Source of the DNA: Microbacteriaceae bacterium PS02066
GTDB lineage: Bacteria; Actinomycetota; Actinomycetes; Actinomycetales; Microbacteriaceae
Direction: 5' to 3'
DNA length: 37,420 nt
Assembly (NCBI GenBank): GCA_029959545.1
Contig: JASCPH010000031.1
Span: forward strand, 1-37,420
Translations under genes and position numbers: made by a program
Shown here: positions 21,518 through 29,144 of the stretch, one piece after another
Position numbering within the stretch: position 1 is the first letter of the stretch
How the letters are laid out: each line of letters opens with the position of its first letter
Notes under the pieces: generated by a model
Told to the model about the DNA's origin: nothing
Database searches by the model: none
Seen by the model: only the letters and a program-made list of their open reading frames with translations

Positions 21518-22467
21518 TTCGGTCCTTGGGTGGAGAAGATCCGGAACAGCAGACGCAGCGCGACCGAGGCGATGGCGATGGTGATGATGACGGTCACGGT
21601 GCCATAGGCGGCAGCCACGCCGACATCGAGTCCGACAAACGCCTTCTCGTAGAGGAAATAGGGCAGCGTCTTCGTGCCGCCAGCACCTTTGGTCATGATG
21701 GCGATCGGGTCGAAGACCTGGATGAGCATGATGCCGCCGAGCAGGACGGCCAGTTCGATGTACTGCCGCAGGTGAGGCAGGGTCATCGTCGTGAATGTGC
21801 GGAAGCGGCCGGCGCCGTCGACCGCTGCAGCTTCCAGCACTTCGGTGTTCTGACTCTGCAACCCCGCGAGCAGGATCAGCATCATAAAGGGGGTGTACTG
21901 CCAGGTCAGGACCATGATGATCGTCAGCACGGGGACGTCGGTATTCCAGGCGACCGGTGGGATGCCGATCACGCCGAGGCCCCAGTTGAGCAGCCCCGCG
22001 GTGCTGTCGAAGATCGACCATTTCCACAGCAGAGCGGCGGCGGCGGGCATGACCAGGAACGGCGTGATCAGAAGGGTGCGGGCGAGCCAGCGACCCCGGA
22101 ATTGCCGGTTGAGGAGGGTGGCGAGGAAAAGCCCGAAGATCAGGGCGAGGACGACCGAGCCGCCGGTGATGACGACCGTGGAGAGCAAGGACCCGATGAA
22201 CTCGTCGCTGGTGAACAGCTGCGCGTAGTTGTCCAGGCCGGCGAACCCGCGTTCGGCAGGACGCAGCAGGTTCCAGTTCTGGAACGAGATGAACAATGTC
22301 ACCACAAACGGGACCTGCGTCAGCACGATGGTGACGACCAACGCCGGCCACACGATAGCCCGGGACAGTCTCAGCTCACGCTTGCGTCGCAGCTCCGAGC
22401 TGACGTGAACGGAGCGTTGAGGTTCCGGCGCCGGAGCGCGCACCGCGGGTTCAGTTACTACAGACAT
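21514..22467 (-). CDS. CUT1 polyol ABC importer permease 1 (SmoF/MtlF-like), 317 aa
   Basis: A cytoplasmic N-terminal extension rich in Pro/Arg precedes six membrane segments (IVWPALVVTIVLTQVPFVVT and others). The EAA loop is EAAAVDGAGRFRTFTTMTLP. The stretches ITPFLVMPAAAALLWKWSIF and GTKTLPYFLYEKAF are typical of the polyol permease group. ATG at 22467 after GGAGAGCAACC, downstream of a stem-loop that follows the binding-protein gene. Pairs with the permease at 20663-21517. Confidence 0.93.
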   Translation of the reverse strand: MSVVTEPAVRAPAPEPQRSVHVSSELRRKRELRLSRAIVWPALVVTIVLTQVPFVVTLFISFQNWNLLRPAERGFAGLDNYAQLFTSDEFIGSLLSTVVITGGSVVLALIFGLFLATLLNRQFRGRWLARTLLITPFLVMPAAAALLWKWSIFDSTAGLLNWGLGVIGIPPVAWNTDVPVLTIIMVLTWQYTPFMMLILLAGLQSQNTEVLEAAAVDGAGRFRTFTTMTLPHLRQYIELAVLLGGIMLIQVFDPIAIMTKGAGGTKTLPYFLYEKAFVGLDVGVAAAYGTVTVIITIAIASVALRLLFRIFSTQGPK

Positions 22468-22487
22468 GGTTGCTCTCCATCGGTGTT

Positions 22488-22526
22488 GAGGTGCGGCCGG
22501 CCACGACTGGTGACCGACCGCACCTC
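22488..22526 (-). terminator. Intra-operon stem-loop after CUT1 binding protein
   Basis: GAGGTGCGG (22488-22496) pairs with CCGCACCTC (22518-22526). Same position relative to the binding-protein gene as the stem at 16441-16476. Confidence 0.65.
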
Positions 22527-22537
22527 GACGGTGTCGG

Positions 22538-23890
22538 CTACTTCGACGCGTCGCCCGCTTCTTGCGCGATGGGCTGGTCCTTGGCCAGTACCTCTTCGAG
22601 CGTCGTGCGACCGGCCAGAACATCAGCAAGGTCCTGGGTGACGGTTGTTCCCAGTGCGGGCCATTCCGGCGACGCCGGGTAGAACCCGACGGTGGGCTGG
22701 GAGAGCGGGCCGAACTGTTCGGCGTTCACGGATTCCATGATGTCCTTCGTGATCGGCGCGAAGGAGGAAGCCGCCTCGAGGTAGTTCTCATTCTCATAGG
22801 TGGAGATGCGCGAGCCCGGGGGCACCCGCTCCCATCCGAGGGTCTCACCGACCAGGTCGATGTAGTCCTTGCTGGTCGCCCAGCTGACGAACTTCCACGC
22901 CGCGTCCTTCTTCTGCGATGACTCGGGGATGGCGAGGTTCCACGACCACAGCCAGCCGGACTCTTCGCTCTCGATCACGGGCGAGTGCGCGTAACCGACC
23001 TTTCCGGCGACAGCGGATGTGTCCGCGGATTCCACCGGGCCGGCAGCACTGGTCGCGTCCACCCACATGGCGGCCTTGCCCTGCGAGAACAGGTTGAGGC
23101 ACTCGGTGAAACCGAACGAGACCGGGTCGGCCTGGCCGGAGTTCTTGAGGATGTCGAGGTACACATTTGCCGCCTCAGCGAACTTCGGAGTGTCCAGCTG
23201 CGCCGTCCAGTCGCCGTCGAACCATCCGGATCCGCCGGTGTAGAGGATGCTCGTCAGCGGCGCTCCGAGCTCTCCCCAGCCGGGCTTGCCGCGCAGGCAG
23301 ATGCCGGCGACGTCGTCCGTCTTCAACTTTGCGGCCGCATCTGCGATCTCGGCCCAAGTCGGGTGCTCGGGGATGGTGATGCCGGCCGCGTCGGTGAGTT
23401 CCTTGTTGTACATCAGGAACGACGATTCGCCGTAGAAGGGCGAGGCGAATAGCTTGCCGTCGACCGTGACGCCGCCCAGCACGGACGGGAGGATGTCGTC
23501 GACGTCGTACGCCTCATCTGCGTCTGCATAGGACGTGAGGTCCGCGATCCAGCCGTTGGCGCCCCAGATCGGGGTCTCCTGTGCGCCGATGGTGACGATG
23601 TCGTACTGCCCGCCGCCGGTGGCCGCGTCCTTGGTCACCGCGTCGCGCAGATCGTTCTCTTCCATCTGCACAAACTTGACAGAGATGTCGGGGTTCGCCT
23701 TCTCGAACTCCCCCTTCATCTCCTCCATGTCCTTCATCTGCGGGTTGTTCACGGTAGCCAGGGTCAGGGTCGTCGTGCCTTCAGACGCCCCTCCACCGCC
23801 GGCCCCGGAACAGCCGGCCAGGGCGGCCACGGTGAACACGCTCGCCATGCCGAGAGCGATTCGGGTACGCCTTCTCGAGGTCAGGTTCAT
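22538..23890 (-). CDS. Polyol-binding lipoprotein of CUT1 importer (SmoE/MtlE-like), 450 aa
   Basis: Lipoprotein signal with lipobox LAGC (Cys27) and a Gly/Ser linker. The mature protein follows the sorbitol/mannitol-binding proteins closely: TTLTLATVNNPQMKDMEEMK, YDIVTIGAQETPIWGANGWI, VDDILPSVLGGVTVDGKLFA, SPFYGESSFLMYNKEL, GICLRGKPGWGE. These motifs are the best evidence that the element handles sugar alcohols. AAAGGAG lies 11 nt before the ATG. It heads the operon binding protein, permease 1, permease 2, dehydrogenase 2 and probably the SDR. Confidence 0.94.
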   Translation of the reverse strand: MNLTSRRRTRIALGMASVFTVAALAGCSGAGGGGASEGTTTLTLATVNNPQMKDMEEMKGEFEKANPDISVKFVQMEENDLRDAVTKDAATGGGQYDIVTIGAQETPIWGANGWIADLTSYADADEAYDVDDILPSVLGGVTVDGKLFASPFYGESSFLMYNKELTDAAGITIPEHPTWAEIADAAAKLKTDDVAGICLRGKPGWGELGAPLTSILYTGGSGWFDGDWTAQLDTPKFAEAANVYLDILKNSGQADPVSFGFTECLNLFSQGKAAMWVDATSAAGPVESADTSAVAGKVGYAHSPVIESEESGWLWSWNLAIPESSQKKDAAWKFVSWATSKDYIDLVGETLGWERVPPGSRISTYENENYLEAASSFAPITKDIMESVNAEQFGPLSQPTVGFYPASPEWPALGTTVTQDLADVLAGRTTLEEVLAKDQPIAQEAGDASK

Positions 23891-24014
23891 GCGGATTTCA
23901 ACTCCTTTGTTGGTGGTGCACTCTTGAAACAGGACTGCATAGTAGCTCGCAGCCCGATCGGAAAGTCAAGCGCCCCGCGATTCTTGCGGCGACGGTCACC
24001 CAATGGAGGGCACC
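23891..24014. promoter_or_regulatory. Divergent promoter region of CUT1 operon and dehydrogenase 3
   Basis: On the minus strand TTGACT and TACTAT are separated by 19 bp, a plausible promoter for the CUT1 operon. For the plus strand only the ribosome site GGAGGGCACC is clear. Confidence 0.5.
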
Positions 24015-25004
24015 ATGAAAGCTGTCGTGATCCAAGAGCCGGGCCGCATTGAGGTCGTCGAGGTTCCCGTCCCGGAACCCGGTCCCGACGAGGTGCTCAT
24101 TCAAGTCACATCGGTCGGGATCTGCGGCACCGACCTGCATATTCTGGACGGCCACTACGCACCGACGTTGCCGATCACTCCAGGCCACGAGTTCGCCGGG
24201 GTGGTGACCAAGATCGGAGCCGACGTTCACGGCATCGCGGTCTCCGATCGAGTGACAGCGGACCCGAATATCTACTGCGGGAAGTGTGTGCTGTGCCGCG
24301 CCGGACGTACCAATCTATGCATCAACGCCACGGCGATCGGTGTGGACCTGCCCGGAGCGATGGCAGAGTTCGTGGTCGCGCCTGCCGCCAATTGCGTCGT
24401 ACTCCAGCCGGAGACCGACCTCGCCGCGGCCGCGCTCGTCGAACCTCTTTCCTGTGCTGTCCACGCGCTGGACACGCTGTCCACCCGCGTCGGACAGGAC
24501 GTCCTCATCTATGGTGCCGGACCGATGGGATTGATTCTGGCGTCCCTCTCCCGGCAGGCTTTGAGCGCTTCCGTGAGTGTCGTGGACCTCAACGAGGAAC
24601 GGCTGCAGTGGGCTAAGACCGCGGGAGCAACGCGTACCGCCACCTCGGCGACCACACTCCCGCTGCACGAATACGGCATCGTCATCGACTGCACGGGCGC
24701 AGTCCCGGCGATCGAGGACGGAATCTCCCGGCTGGCGCCCGGTGGAATCTATCTCCAGTTTGGCGTTCCGCGAGCGGGGGCGATGATCAGCATCAGCCCC
24801 GAGAAGCTACTGATGAGCGAGCTCACGCTGACGGGATCACGAGCCGTCCATCAGAGCTTCGAGCGCGCCGCTCGACTGTTCGAAGCGGGCGCCCTTGACC
24901 CGGCGCTGCTCATCAGCGACCGATTCAACATCGACGACGCCGCCGATGCTTTTGAGCGTTTCCGTTCCGGTGAAGGCCGCAAGATCCAGATTCTGCCGGG
25001 GTAA
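24015..25004 (+). CDS. Zinc-dependent polyol/alcohol dehydrogenase 3, 329 aa
   Basis: Start at 24015 is chosen over ATG 24003 because GGAGG lies 7 nt before it. Medium-chain dehydrogenase: Cys37, His58-Glu59 (PGHE) for the catalytic zinc, Cys88/91/94/102 for the structural zinc, GAGPMG (167-172) for the cofactor. The motifs GICGTDLHILDGHYAP and PITPGHEFAG place it with arabitol-, arabitol-phosphate- and galactitol-phosphate-type dehydrogenases. It converges on the SorC regulator gene (3-nt gap between stops), so no terminator separates them. Substrate unassigned. Confidence 0.9.
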   Translation: MKAVVIQEPGRIEVVEVPVPEPGPDEVLIQVTSVGICGTDLHILDGHYAPTLPITPGHEFAGVVTKIGADVHGIAVSDRVTADPNIYCGKCVLCRAGRTNLCINATAIGVDLPGAMAEFVVAPAANCVVLQPETDLAAAALVEPLSCAVHALDTLSTRVGQDVLIYGAGPMGLILASLSRQALSASVSVVDLNEERLQWAKTAGATRTATSATTLPLHEYGIVIDCTGAVPAIEDGISRLAPGGIYLQFGVPRAGAMISISPEKLLMSELTLTGSRAVHQSFERAARLFEAGALDPALLISDRFNIDDAADAFERFRSGEGRKIQILPG

Positions 25005-25007
25005 CGG

Positions 25008-25922
25008 TCACTCCGACAACAGAAGCAGCGCGGTCGGTGCGTCCGTGCACAAGACGCTCACCAAGCCGGAACGCAGCGCCGCACGAATCGCCGGCACCTT
25101 GCCTTCGCCAACGGCAACGCCGATCCGAACGGGACGCTCGCGAAGCGTCGCTTCATCAATCGAGATCATCCGCTCGCTCAGCTCGCTGTGCACGGTGTCT
25201 CCGTTGGCATCGAGGAGAATTCCGCACACGTCGGCAACGACATCTTTCGCCGCGCGTACGTCGGATTCATCCAGCTGCGCTCGAACCCGCGAACCACCTG
25301 CATCCCATGCGCCGATGCCTACGACCGCCAAGTCCGCCTTGCTCATCTGGGTGAAGGCCCGTGCGATAGATGGTTCGCCACGAAGTCCCCGGGCTGTGGC
25401 CGCGTCGGGGACGATCATCGGCGAGAGCAGCCCGGACACCGAGCCGCCAGTCACCGAGGACAGTCGCATCAACAGCTCAGCTGAGTGCCACGCCGTACCG
25501 GTCTCGGGCAAACCACCGATGAGCTGCACGATGTCCACCTGCGGGACATTAGGCAGACGCTCCAGCTCAGAGACCATTGCCTGCGCTCCGCGGCCCCAGG
25601 CGATTCCCATCAACCCACCCTCGGTAAGCACCTCGCAGACGTAGCGGGCAGCGAGGCGAGCAGCCGGGTGCACCCCCTGATCAGCGCTTACCAGAACGTC
25701 GGGCAACCCGAATCGAGATCGAATCTCCTGCGCGGAGCTCATGTCGATTCCAGTGGGCACCCGGATGAACACGTCGAGGACATCGTGGTCTTCTGCCCAC
25801 CTCACAAGCTTGGGCACCCGAAGACGCGACACGTCGAGATCTTCGGCGATCTCGATGTTCGTCCGTCCCTCAATCAGTTGCAGCCAGGCCGCCCGGGCCG
25901 CCAAATTCTTATTCGAGCTCAT
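25008..25922 (-). CDS. SorC-family sugar-responsive regulator 1, 304 aa
   Basis: N-terminal helix-turn-helix (NIEIAEDLDVSRLRVPKLVR, about 18-37) followed by a SorC/DeoR sugar-binding domain: GLPDVLVSADQG, GLMGIAWGRGAQAMVSELER, VDIVQLIGGLPETGTAWHSA, ADLAVVGIGAWDAGGSRVRA, DVCGILLDANGD. The family binds phosphorylated sugars or polyols and controls neighbouring operons. Ribosome site AGGAGG before ATG 25922. It is divergent from the transketolase operon, sharing the region 25923-26079, so regulation of that operon is likely. Confidence 0.93.
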   Translation of the reverse strand: MSSNKNLAARAAWLQLIEGRTNIEIAEDLDVSRLRVPKLVRWAEDHDVLDVFIRVPTGIDMSSAQEIRSRFGLPDVLVSADQGVHPAARLAARYVCEVLTEGGLMGIAWGRGAQAMVSELERLPNVPQVDIVQLIGGLPETGTAWHSAELLMRLSSVTGGSVSGLLSPMIVPDAATARGLRGEPSIARAFTQMSKADLAVVGIGAWDAGGSRVRAQLDESDVRAAKDVVADVCGILLDANGDTVHSELSERMISIDEATLRERPVRIGVAVGEGKVPAIRAALRSGLVSVLCTDAPTALLLLSE

Positions 25923-25987
25923 TCGGCGCCTCCTAGCTCCGTGTTGAAGTTTGCCACTTTAGAGCGGGCAGACCCCAATTGCTCCAG

Positions 25988-26016
25988 TTGACACACCGCC
26001 TCTGGACGCATACCTT
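25988..26016 (+). promoter_or_regulatory. Promoter of the transketolase operon
   Basis: TTGACA (25988-25993), 17-bp spacer, TACCTT (26011-26016). Expected start near 26023. Confidence 0.72.
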
Positions 26017-26079
26017 GTCATTTGAGTACTGGCTGCTCGTTTGAAGGGTAGTCAACGGCGACTGAGAAAGAGGAAGACA

Positions 26080-26982
26080 GTGACCCCTGAAAAGGATTGG
26101 GTCGAACGCGTCGAGCGCCAAGCGCATCGCGTGCGGCAGCGGGCGACCCGCGTGTGTGCGGTCAACAACGGTGGATACTTCATCCAGGCCTGCGGCTCCG
26201 CGGAGATCATGAACACCCTGTTCACCCGCCTGATGGATCTGGGCCCGAGCACCGGCCCGATGGAGCCCGACAAGTTCGACGGCGTCCCCCGCCCGGGAGA
26301 GCCCGCGCTCATCGGCGACATCTACAACGGTGACAAGGACCGGTTCTACCTCTCTCCCGCGCACTACGCGCTGGGCCTCTACGCCACGCTCGTCGAGGTG
26401 GGCCGGCTGAACCCCAACGTCCTCGATGTCGCTAACGCCGACGGATCGACGCTGGAACTGATCGGGGCCGAGCACTCGCCCGGATTCTCCTCCACCACTG
26501 GCTCGCTCGCGCAGGCATTGTCTGTCGCCGTAGGCCAGGCCCTGGGTCGGAAACGATTCGATCGCCCCGGACACGTGTGGGCGCTCATCAGTGATGGCGA
26601 GCTCGAGGAAGGTCAGACCTGGGAGGCATTCCAGGTCGCTGCCAACTTCGGTCTGGACAACCTCACCGTCATGCTTGACGCCAACGGCCTGCAGGTCGAC
26701 GGCTGGGTCACCGACGTGATGAAGATCGAGCCGATTCCGGAGAAGATCCGCGCGTTTGGCTGGACCGTTACCGAGGTCGACGGGCACGACCCCGCAGCTA
26801 TCGCTGCTGCCGCCGAAGCCGGCGTCCCCGGCAAGCCCACCCTCGTGGTCTGCCGCACGAACCCCATCCGCTCGGTACCGTCCCTTGAAGGACGACACCA
26901 GCTGCACTACATCCGATTCCGTGACGGCGAGGTCGACTCAATCGACATCGACCTCGGCGTGCTCGAGGAGGCACACGCATGA
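26080..26982 (+). CDS. Transketolase-like protein, N-terminal subunit (divergent), 300 aa
   Basis: Thiamin-diphosphate-binding half of a two-subunit transketolase. The GTG at 26080 is preferred: AGAGG lies 6 nt upstream. TPP/metal motif SDGE (171-174) to DAN (200-202), HSPGFSSTTGSLAQALSVAV (132-151) and SPAH with His95 are present. The usual GHPGG substrate/cofactor loop near residue 30 is replaced by NNGGYFIQACGSAE, so the equivalent His is missing. This points to an unusual subfamily and possibly an unusual donor sugar. Split transketolases are known for apulose-4-phosphate and sulfofructose pathways. Operon with the C-terminal subunit (ATGA overlap). Confidence 0.88.
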   Translation: MTPEKDWVERVERQAHRVRQRATRVCAVNNGGYFIQACGSAEIMNTLFTRLMDLGPSTGPMEPDKFDGVPRPGEPALIGDIYNGDKDRFYLSPAHYALGLYATLVEVGRLNPNVLDVANADGSTLELIGAEHSPGFSSTTGSLAQALSVAVGQALGRKRFDRPGHVWALISDGELEEGQTWEAFQVAANFGLDNLTVMLDANGLQVDGWVTDVMKIEPIPEKIRAFGWTVTEVDGHDPAAIAAAAEAGVPGKPTLVVCRTNPIRSVPSLEGRHQLHYIRFRDGEVDSIDIDLGVLEEAHA

Positions 26983-28001
26983 CCGCTCTTCTTGCCCCCG
27001 CCCGCGAAATCACCTTCGAGACCAAGCCGTATGGCGCGGCATTCACCGAATACGGACGCACCCACGAGGACGTCGTATGCATCACGAATGACCTCACCGC
27101 CTCCTGCGAAGCTGATGACTTCCGAGCCCAGTTCCCGCAGCGGTACTTCTCTCTCGGAATGGCGGAGCAGAACCTCGTCGGCGTCCTCGCCGGTCTGGCC
27201 CGAGAAGGATTCACGCCGTTCTATCCGTCGTTCAGCGTGTTCACGACCCGTCGCCCGTACGAGCAGATAGCGCTGTCAGTCGCGTACCCAGCGCTGCCGG
27301 TCCGGCTCCTCGGCTTCCTGCCCGGACTGACCACCCCGGGAGGCGTGACCCACCAGGCCAACGACGACATCGCACTGATGAGTCAGCTGCCGAACATGAC
27401 CGTCATCGAAGTCGGCGACGCAACCGAAGCGCGCACCGTTCTCGACGCTATCGACGGACTGCCCGGACCGGTTTTCCTCCGCATGCTCCGTGGCCAGGTG
27501 CCGGTTCTCTTCGACAGCCCACTGGAGTTCCGCAAGGTTCGCCAGCTCGCTGACGGAGGAGACGTGCTCATCCTCTCGACAGGCGTGCAGACGGAGGCGG
27601 CCATGCGCGTCGTCGCCGACGCAAAGGACGCCGGCGTCGACGTCGGACTCCTGCACGTGTCGACACTCAAGCCGTTCGATGACCCCGAAGCGCTGGCCCA
27701 GATCGCAGCCGCCAAGACAGTCATCACGGCCGAAAACCACCTCATCCGTGGCGGCCTCGGCACTACGGTCGCCGAAGCGATCGCAGAAGGCGGCCACGGA
27801 ACCCGGCTTATCCGCGTCGGTATCCGCGACACCTTCACCCACGGTGGGGGCAAGGACTACCTGTTCGACTACTACGGCATCGCCGAACGGCACATCGCCG
27901 GCGCCGTCGAAAAGGCCCTCGGACGGCGCATCTTCGCGGAAGCCGCGGAGTTCCAGTCCCACGGTCAGCAGCACAACGAGGCAGTCGCCGAAGGGCTCTG
28001 A
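26979..28001 (+). CDS. Transketolase-like protein, C-terminal subunit, 340 aa
   Basis: Pyrimidine-binding and C-terminal domains of transketolase/DXS type. GMAEQN (60-65) carries the Glu63 that activates the cofactor. VFTTRRPYEQIALSVAYPAL and GGVTHQANDDIALM (His125) follow, and the C-terminal Rossmann-like domain includes SSTGV-like LILSTGVQTEAAMR and ITAENHLIRGGLG. ATG at 26979 overlaps the N-subunit stop, so a 1:1 complex is expected. No transaldolase is encoded nearby. The enzyme would split a ketose phosphate produced by the dehydrogenase/kinase steps and pass two carbons to an aldose phosphate. Confidence 0.92.
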   Translation: MTALLAPAREITFETKPYGAAFTEYGRTHEDVVCITNDLTASCEADDFRAQFPQRYFSLGMAEQNLVGVLAGLAREGFTPFYPSFSVFTTRRPYEQIALSVAYPALPVRLLGFLPGLTTPGGVTHQANDDIALMSQLPNMTVIEVGDATEARTVLDAIDGLPGPVFLRMLRGQVPVLFDSPLEFRKVRQLADGGDVLILSTGVQTEAAMRVVADAKDAGVDVGLLHVSTLKPFDDPEALAQIAAAKTVITAENHLIRGGLGTTVAEAIAEGGHGTRLIRVGIRDTFTHGGGKDYLFDYYGIAERHIAGAVEKALGRRIFAEAAEFQSHGQQHNEAVAEGL

Positions 28002-28016
28002 CTCACCAGCGCCGAA

Positions 28017-28053
28017 GGGCGGGTGTGCGATGATCACAATCGCACGCCCGCCC
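28017..28053 (+). terminator. Terminator of the transketolase operon
   Basis: GGGCGGGTGTGCGAT (28017-28031) pairs with ATCGCACGCCCGCCC (28039-28053), one mismatch, 7-nt loop. Confidence 0.8.
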
Positions 28054-28116
28054 TACCGGCTTTAACAGGCCAGCAGTCAGCAAATAGCCTCGAGGGACAT
28101 CAGAAGGAGGAGGCGT

Positions 28117-29100
28117 ATGACAATTCAACCCGTGATGCCCGCCGACGACGCCGCATCCGAAGAGCGCATCGACTCACTCCTCATGTACCGGGTCGCCACC
28201 AGCCACTTCCAAGACCGACTCTCTAACCTCGAGATCGCGCGCGGCCTCGGCGTCAGCCGATTCCGCGTCGCCCGCCTGCTCGAACAAGCGACCGCGACGG
28301 GCGTCGTGCAAGTCAAAGTAGACCTCCCACTGCTCACAGACGAATCGCTTTCTGACGCTCTCGCCCAAAAGTTCGGACTTCATGACAGCAAAGTCCTCGT
28401 CGACGGCGGGGACGATACGTGGCGACGAGATGCAGTATCAGCGCTTGCAATCAATCATGTCGGCACGCTCCTCCAGCCCGGCGACCTGCTCGGAACCGCC
28501 TGGGGCCGCACCATGGCCACGGTCACCCGAGTCGCCTCTCACTTGTCCCTCGAGCTGCCCCAAGCAGACGTCGTGCAACTCGTCGGCGGTGTGCCATCGG
28601 AGACAGGAACACTCGATGCGTCCGACCTCGTCCGGAGGTTTTCCAATCTCACCGGGGGGCGCAGCATCGTCCTGAACGCGCCACTGGTCGTTCCAAACGC
28701 ACTGATCGCCGAAGGACTGCGAATCGAGCGGTCAGTCGCCGAAACACTCGCCGCCGGCCGGAATGCGAACGTCGCCCTCTTCGGCATCGGCGCATGGCAA
28801 AACGATCAGTCGAACCTCTGGAATCTTCTGACAGACTCCGAACGCACCGAGATCGCCAACGCAGGCGCCATCGCTGATATCTGCGGCATCCTGATCTCCG
28901 AAGACGGCATACCCGTCAACACTGAGTTCGCGAACCGTACAATCGGCATCCGCCTCGGCGAGCTGAAACAGATCCCCCGTCGTATCGCTGTGGCCCTCGG
29001 CGACCACAGAACTCCAGCGATCGCAGCAGCCCTTCGCTCTCAGGCAATCACAGACCTAATTGTTGAATCCACTGTGGCGCGCCACTTGCTGTCTTCCTGA
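28117..29100 (+). CDS. SorC-family sugar-responsive regulator 2, 327 aa
   Basis: Start ATG 28117 after GAAGGAGGAGGCGT. Helix-turn-helix LSNLEIARGLGVSRFRVARL (about 35-54). The SorC sugar-binding domain includes GDLLGTAWGRTMATVTRVAS, ADVVQLVGGVPSETGTLDAS, NVALFGIGAWQNDQSNLWNL and ADICGILISEDG. It is clearly related to the regulator at 25008-25922 but far from identical, so the two probably respond to different inducers, perhaps one per importer. A dyad TGATCTC-N11-GAGATCA (29098-29122) overlaps its stop codon. Confidence 0.92.
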   Translation: MTIQPVMPADDAASEERIDSLLMYRVATSHFQDRLSNLEIARGLGVSRFRVARLLEQATATGVVQVKVDLPLLTDESLSDALAQKFGLHDSKVLVDGGDDTWRRDAVSALAINHVGTLLQPGDLLGTAWGRTMATVTRVASHLSLELPQADVVQLVGGVPSETGTLDASDLVRRFSNLTGGRSIVLNAPLVVPNALIAEGLRIERSVAETLAAGRNANVALFGIGAWQNDQSNLWNLLTDSERTEIANAGAIADICGILISEDGIPVNTEFANRTIGIRLGELKQIPRRIAVALGDHRTPAIAAALRSQAITDLIVESTVARHLLSS

Positions 29101-29132
29101 TCTCGTTCACGAAGTGAGATCAAGCTCTCCAG

Positions 29133-29138
29133 TACTTT
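29133..29138 (+). promoter_or_regulatory. -10 box for a leaderless transcript
   Basis: TACTTT ends 6 nt before the ATG at 29145 and no ribosome site is present, so transcription should start at or next to the ATG. Confidence 0.55.
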
Positions 29139-29144
29139 CAATTC

